In this document: positions 58,492-64,000 of the stretch, one piece after another
How the letters are laid out: each line of letters begins with the position of its first letter
Position numbering within the stretch: position 1 is the stretch's first letter
Origin: Calliopum simillimum
Taxonomy: Eukaryota > Arthropoda > Insecta > Diptera > Lauxaniidae
NCBI GenBank assembly: GCA_951812925.1
Contig: OX638368.1
Location: 162,178,492-162,242,491 of the forward strand
Length of the DNA: 64,000 nt
Direction: 5' to 3'
The notes under the pieces: model-generated
The model's database searches: none
Told to the model about the DNA's origin: nothing
The model's input: only the letters and a program-made list of their open reading frames with translations
Translations under genes and position numbers: made by a program

Positions 58492-60427
58492 ATAGTTAAT
58501 AAAACAAATGCGGAATATTTGAAATGAAAACATATATTCGATCTGAGAATTCCAAGAATGCCTCGAAAACTAAAAGATAAAAAATTAGTTTTAAACATCA
58601 AAGTTATTTCGAGAAATAACAATTACGCGGCACATTACAGAAATGCCGGAATACACACTATCAAAGTTTTGTTTTCAGAAGTATGTATGCAAAGATTATT
58701 ATCAAGATGCGAAACTGAACGCTGCCGCAGTTCTGCTCACACACGCATTGATTGCCAGAGAATACGTGTGATGGTTGAAAACAATGTTGCCATATAATGT
58801 AAAATAACATTTCAGGAAATTCATTCCTGATTGTGGGTGTTTTTAGGCGATTGGAAGATTTTCATGGGATTCACTTGGGAATTTAATATAACATAAAATT
58901 TGTTTATTTTTGATTGTTAATAATATAATATAATGCAATATACTTTCAATTACTTGGAAATTAAGCTTGAACACAAGAAAAATAAATTGTGTAATCGCCA
59001 CTGATGAATTTATTGGTAGAGCTATAAGTATTTTGAATGATGTGTTAAAATCGGCAGATTAAAGTTTATTTAATTGTTTGCATTGTATTAAAGTTTTTGT
59101 AATATATTGCATGTGATCGCGAGCACACTCACGATATTCTACAAAAACATCTTTAACTATTGATAGTAGTCAAATTCGTATTGATTTTGAAAACTATTAC
59201 GAGTTTTTGAGTTTATCTCGCAAAAGTACATAAGCTTGGTTTTAATTAGTTCATATTATCGCGGTGGCACTATATGCGTATTTGGAATCAATAAAGTCCT
59301 TCAACAAATACTTATATTGTGATCGAAAGAGAAAATTTTATACTATTGTTCGGCTTATAATTTTATGTTCACTTAGTTTTTACAAATAGTTCGGCTCTCC
59401 ATATATGTAAAATTTTTAAAAAGAGGTCAAAAAACGGTACACTTCAAAGAAAAACACAACAAACCACATCAAAACTAGTCTTTTTTGATGTAGTTGTCAG
59501 TGCTGAATGTAATTTTTAAGTTTTCTATTACGTCTCGGAATTATTCAATCGCGTATGGTTTTTAAGATATCCTAACCTTAAAATTCGTGTTTTTGAACTT
59601 TTAGGTTCAAATTCAGATTCAGCGCCAACAACTGCATCAAAAATTAATATTTTTCTTTTGTTGTTCTTTCAAGTTTACCGTTTTTCGACCTCTTTTTGAC
59701 CAAAAATTTTAAAAATACTTTTACTTTGTTGTTTCTGCTCAAAAAAAGGGCCTACATTAAAGATGATTTGAATTGAGTTTTCGACCCCATGACTTGGCAT
59801 AAGAGTGCCGATATGAATGTATACGAAAAAAGTAATCGTTTAGGAGATATTCGATAAAAAGATTTTTTTGTTTTCATTTTAAGAATATTTCCTATTTCAA
59901 TAATATTTCCAGAACCTGTGATTGGCCACTAGAGATTATGTTACTTTTTATCGTGCGACTCAACTTTTTCATTGAAAAGTTTTCGAAATAAAACGGGGTT
60001 GAAATCACACGGATTATGGAACAAGCTTGGGTCAAACTTAATTTCCGACCGTACTGGCAACTTCTGACGACCGTGGTGAAACGCTGCAAGATTTTTGGTT
60101 TGACGTTAATAATCCTTTGGCGGGCACTAGGTCAGCGGGTGACGGTGTAATTGACGTTAATAATCCTTTGGCGGGCACTAGGCCAGCGGGTGGAACTGCA
60201 AATAAATTTGCAACCGTGCATTGGGTGAGTTTTTATGTAGTTCGGTGAATAATTTAACAGCTGATAGTGACATTTCACGATAAAAACAATACTTACAAAT
60301 AATACTTACAAATAATAATCTTTGAGTTGTAATGTTATCATTATTCATCAATTATAAATCTTTGTTTATCTTATCCGATTCTTAATATTTACAATTTTGA
60401 AATTTCCTGAGAATTTGCTTTAAAGAA
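58492..60427. other. Mostly unassigned stretch
   Basis: A 79-codon plus frame at 58558-58797 has no recognised domain. 59550-59830 carries the GATATCCTAACC...GATTCAGCG theme. A tandem duplication lies at 60100-60192. The last 200 bases may include the promoter side of the helicase remnant. Confidence 0.4.
60100..60192. repeat. Direct duplication, 42 bp at 51-bp period
   Basis: TTGACGTTAATAATCCTTTG followed by GCGGGCACTAGGYCAGCGGGTG occurs twice with one difference. It lies about 240 bp upstream of the helicase remnant. Confidence 0.9.
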
Positions 60428-62021
60428 ATGAGTGGTAAGTGTGTAAATGTAAATATGATTAATTTGTAATCAAAACTAAAAATTATCGTTCACTGTTTTT
60501 CTTTTCTTTAAGGACCATAATAAAATGTATTTTGAAAGTGATTCCTATGATAATTCAATTCCTGTTGTTGTTTGCACTTTTCAGGATCCAATAGTTAGGC
60601 CCATATTCAACGCTGATGCTGATGTTTCCGGTGCATCTTTTTTTCAAAACGAACTAGAGAATTTGCAATTCAATAGTCAAGAATCACAGTATCAAATTCC
60701 ACCAAGCTGCCTCACACAATCACAATGTGAGACACAACCAGATGTTCCACAAAAGTACCTCGATACCTTGTTAACTGAATTTGGACATTCCAATTTTCGT
60801 TCGGTGCAATGGACTGTTATACGTTCCATCCTGCAGGAGGCGCGGGATAATTGCGCAGTAATGGCTACAGGTTACGGAAAGTCATTGACTTATCAATTTC
60901 CTGCCTTATTCATGAAAAAAGTCGCAGTAGTAATTTCCCCGCTCATTTCGTTAATGGAAGATCAAGTGATTGCGCTTAATTTGACAAGGGAACGCGCCTG
61001 TCTTTTGGGTACTGCTCAACCGGATAAGAATATTGAGGAGCGCATTCTACAGTTGGAATTTAATGTAATCTTCAACACCTGAACGTGCTACTGGAGATAA
61101 TGGCCTCAGTCTATTAACTGCACTTGGCGAAAATCTTATGGGTATCGATAAACCAGATGTGCGAGTCGTTATACATTATGGTGCACCAAGTGATATGGAA
61201 CGTTACTACCAGGAGGTAAATTTGAAGATAGTTCAATAATTGTTACGACTTTACGTTATTTTTCCAAAAAATTTATTACGCCAGATGAATTTCTTTTACA
61301 ATTAATAAACATTTATTTCATAGGTTGGCCGCGCTGGACGTGATAGTCTTCCAGCAAAATGTGTTATTTTCTATTCATCTGTTGATTGGCAAATCCATCA
61401 ACGATTTCGTCGATTGAACAACTCGGATTTGAGAAAATTTTAGAATATTTTGGTGATAAAACCGCCGCCTCAACCTTACAAACCCGTAAAAATTGCTGTG
61501 ACAATTGTTATCGACAGTCAAATAAAGTAAACTACACAAATTACTACGATGGTTTGGATGAAAACAGTATGCTGGATATGGAAAAGGTGCTAAAAAAACG
61601 GCAAACTGGTACAAAATTTTAATTGAAAATTTACAAAACACATGATTACGTTTACTACATAACAAAACAAAGTGCATTTGGTGGGTATACTGTGCTGGAC
61701 ACAACTAAAAAAGCTAACAATTGGTTGGACAAACCACTAACTCAACGTGAGCCCATTAAAATCGAAGCTTACAGTGGTATTCTACAATTTTTGAAACCAA
61801 AAATATCTGCAAGCAATAGCAAAAATAGAGAAACAACTATAAACTTTCAGATTAAACCAGAGATAACACTTAAATCTGATGAAAATTCCAAGTTATTAAA
61901 GGCTTTACTGAGGTTCGTTTGGGTGTTTTATTTGTTTATTTAATTTGTATACTAATTCTATCAAATTTTTATTTCAAGATTACGCACAAAATTTTCCAAT
62001 TTTTTAGCGCGAAAAATGTAA
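60428..62021 (+). pseudogene. WRN-like RecQ helicase gene remnant with introns
   Basis: RecQ/WRN proteins are 3'-5' DNA helicases for replication and repair. The 185-codon frame 60525-61082 holds FGHSNFRSVQWTVIRSIL, motif I MATGYGKS, and VISPLISLMEDQV (motif Ia). A one-base shift near 61078 leads into TPE-type sequence, then a deletion near 61134 jumps to [19 protein letters not shown], so motifs II (DEAH) to V are lost. YYQEVGRAGRD (motif VI) spans an intron at 61216-61323 (GTAAAT...ATAG). Further shifts precede ILEYFGDKT and KNCCDNC (RQC zinc site) and an RQC tail, then an intron 61913-61978 and a short LRTKFSNFLARKM exon. An upstream ATG (60428) followed by an intron 60435-60512 does not splice in frame. 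Retained introns argue for a decayed gene or DNA duplicate, not a retrocopy. Confidence 0.82.
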
Positions 62022-64000
62022 ATAAACATAAGGTGAAATGAAATGTCAAATTTATTTTCTGACTACGTTGCCATATGTTATAATTTTAAGATAATAAAAA
62101 ATAATCGAAAATAAAACCATTAGGAGTATCGCAAATTAATCAATTTGGTATTTTATTCAAAAATTTCTGAGATATTACGCGAGACATATAATATATTTAA
62201 TAAAGTCAAAAAAATAATTTCTATAACTCCCTAATTTGGGACAAAACACCCTAAGTGGTAGGGCCAAAGTAGTAAAAAGTCACCATACCTGGGTGAGTTT
62301 CTAAGTTACTAACACAACCAAATAATTTTTTTGCGCTAGTAGTGGAATTCTGCTCCCAGTTTCGCATCTTGATAATAATCTTTGTATGTATGTGAAGATG
62401 TATATATGTGTATGCTCTAAAGCACATGGCAAATTCTCTTAATTTTCAATCATTCATATAAATAAATTTGTTTTTGTTTCTTATTGAAATTAAAAAGTTT
62501 TTCTAACAAGTTAATCTGTTAGCGTGAACAACTTTGCAGCCTTTTAATTTATAAAGTCACTTTAAAATTCTTTATTGACAACAAAAATTGTAAATACAAA
62601 CAAAAAACAAGAACAAAAAACACAAAATTTTTCTTTTCTGTTTGATTTAAAATTTTTTTTTCTTATTGAATTTTTTTGAAAATAATCGCGCAACTAAATT
62701 TTTATATTGATTTAAAAAAAATCTGTTATTATGTAATTATGAAAATTGTTTCCATAGAATTATTTAAAAAAGTCTTGACAATTCTCCATTTGTGGTAGCT
62801 TTACCCTAATCTTAACTCCGCAAATTGTTTTTCCTTAACATCTCGCTTTAAGTTGATAATTTCAATTCTGAAATTGTAGTTTCCCAAATAATGCAGGACG
62901 CTCTTTTGCAATGGGTGGTGCAGTCACTGTCAGCATCATCAGGCAAGCAGATGCTCACCTAAGCAACTGTGAACAGGACGTCTGCAATATCCTGTGTGTA
63001 CTCTTAAGTGGTGCACTTGAGATGAGCGCATCCTTTTTTCACGTCCCAACATAATGATAGTCCTTATTTTGATCCTCTGCAGTGTTTCGTAAATAATCAT
63101 ACGATTTATAAGGGATATTAATGAAATAATTTTTACCCAAAAATAATAAACAAACGGCTCTGTTTCACAAATACTAACCCTTAAGTACGTTGGTTATGTT
63201 GACGTTGAATATTAGTGAGGGTTGCCATATATTTTGTATTCGGTTGCTTTTGGACTTAGTTCAGAAAAAAAGAGGAAGCTCTAAAAATGTTACTTTGTTA
63301 TTTATTATAAACAGATTTCCTATCTTGTCAAACGCTTCAAATGGTAATGATAGTTATATTTTTCCTATGTCAACAAAAACGCCTTAAAACATTTTTACCA
63401 AGCTTCAACTGCCAGTAGATATTGACTTGGTAGCTGATAATATCATTTGGAGTCTTGCTTTGATTCCAATAGATAAACGAGTAAGGGTATAACTTTGGGA
63501 CTGACCAAAAATCAGAATTCAATCAAGTTATGGTTAGTTAAAGTTGCGCTTATCATCCCTGGTATCTGTGCGCAATTTGTTTGCACTACCCCGGATAACG
63601 CTTGCACTATAGAATTATGAAAATTTTGCTTGTTAGTGAGTTGTGTAATTTGGTTATGTTTTCGTGAATAGTGCTCATAAAATTGTCTTTTAAATTTATT
63701 TTTGCAAGGGCGATGGGCGTGTCTGTTGACCGATTTCACACGAACTAACTTTTGCAACAAGGCTAGTGCACAAAATTTTATCGCATTATCTTGCTTAGTT
63801 TTCCTGCAAAAAATTAAGACAGCTATGTGGAGGTGACTTTGATCAAGTGTAGGAAGAGATCTACTGATATATTTTTTTTTTGCATGAGTTCTTCTGGAAA
63901 ACATCTAATGCAATATCGTCGGGTTAAAACTATACATTATGTTATACAAAAAAAGCGAAAATTGAAATCTTCAAAATCCCATACAAAAATTGAATTTCCA
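62022..64000. other. Unassigned right flank
   Basis: No gene is recognised. The 130-codon minus frame 63512-63904 has no motif. CAGTCACTGTCAGCATCATC near 62923-62942 lies in a balanced-composition patch (62880-63080) that may be host DNA. Confidence 0.4.

Noticed and set aside
63512..63904. 130-codon minus frame near the right edge
   Set aside because: No domain, signal or repeat relation; kept only as unassigned DNA.
1..64000. Bacterial (for example Wolbachia) or mitochondrial insert
   Set aside because: No stretch shows bacterial gene density, ribosome-binding sites or mitochondrial gene sequences.

Overview
The window is gene-poor, AT-rich nuclear DNA of an insect. A brachyceran fly (tephritid or muscoid type) is the best guess. 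The evidence is a Copia-type retrotransposon with a copia-like half-tRNA primer site, several Mos1-like mariner copies, short canonical introns of about 66-108 bp, many (CAA)n and (CATA)n runs, and a typical dipteran load of small inverted-repeat elements. The genus cannot be fixed from the sequence alone. No intact host gene was found.

Layout from left to right. Positions 1-2775 are mostly unassigned, apart from a degenerate coding tail at the left edge. Positions 2776-8707 hold a complete but defective Copia-superfamily element on the minus strand with a 5-bp target duplication; its left LTR is split by a 1.7-kb palindromic element and a mariner deletion derivative. Positions 9-16 kb carry small TIR elements, a mariner with a broken transposase, tRNA-like modules and a palindrome-rich stretch. 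At 19.4-23.5 kb is a block bounded by inverted repeats; it holds a pogo-like element with another small element nested inside. At 26.5-27.9 kb is a foldback-type element with subrepeats and a 9-bp target duplication. At 29.6-30.5 kb is an element built of a 36-bp minisatellite and a tRNA-like module. At 32.7-34.2 kb a candidate coding exon is split by a 1.07-kb element that is itself interrupted by another. At 36.1-40 kb a non-LTR retrotransposon (minus strand) is split by a 1.8-kb palindromic hAT-like element with an 8-bp target duplication. At 42.3-46.8 kb there is a four-level nest: a Transib-like element inside a palindrome, inside a 3.6-kb TIR element, inside a mariner. At 50.7-55.6 kb are more palindromes and a LINE remnant. 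At 57.4-58.5 kb is a hAT remnant. At 60.4-62.0 kb is a WRN-like RecQ helicase gene remnant that keeps its introns but has lost helicase motifs II-V.

The outstanding property of the window is the number of kilobase-scale palindromes (at least ten inverted-repeat units) and the depth of nesting, which gives a relative insertion chronology. Two further themes may be new. Several small elements end in CCCAA with 2-bp duplications, and three of them carry Pol III-like tRNA modules. A diffuse sequence theme (GAGATATCC...GATTCAGC) recurs in and around the palindromes. All family assignments come from reading motifs, termini and target duplications by eye; no database search was possible.
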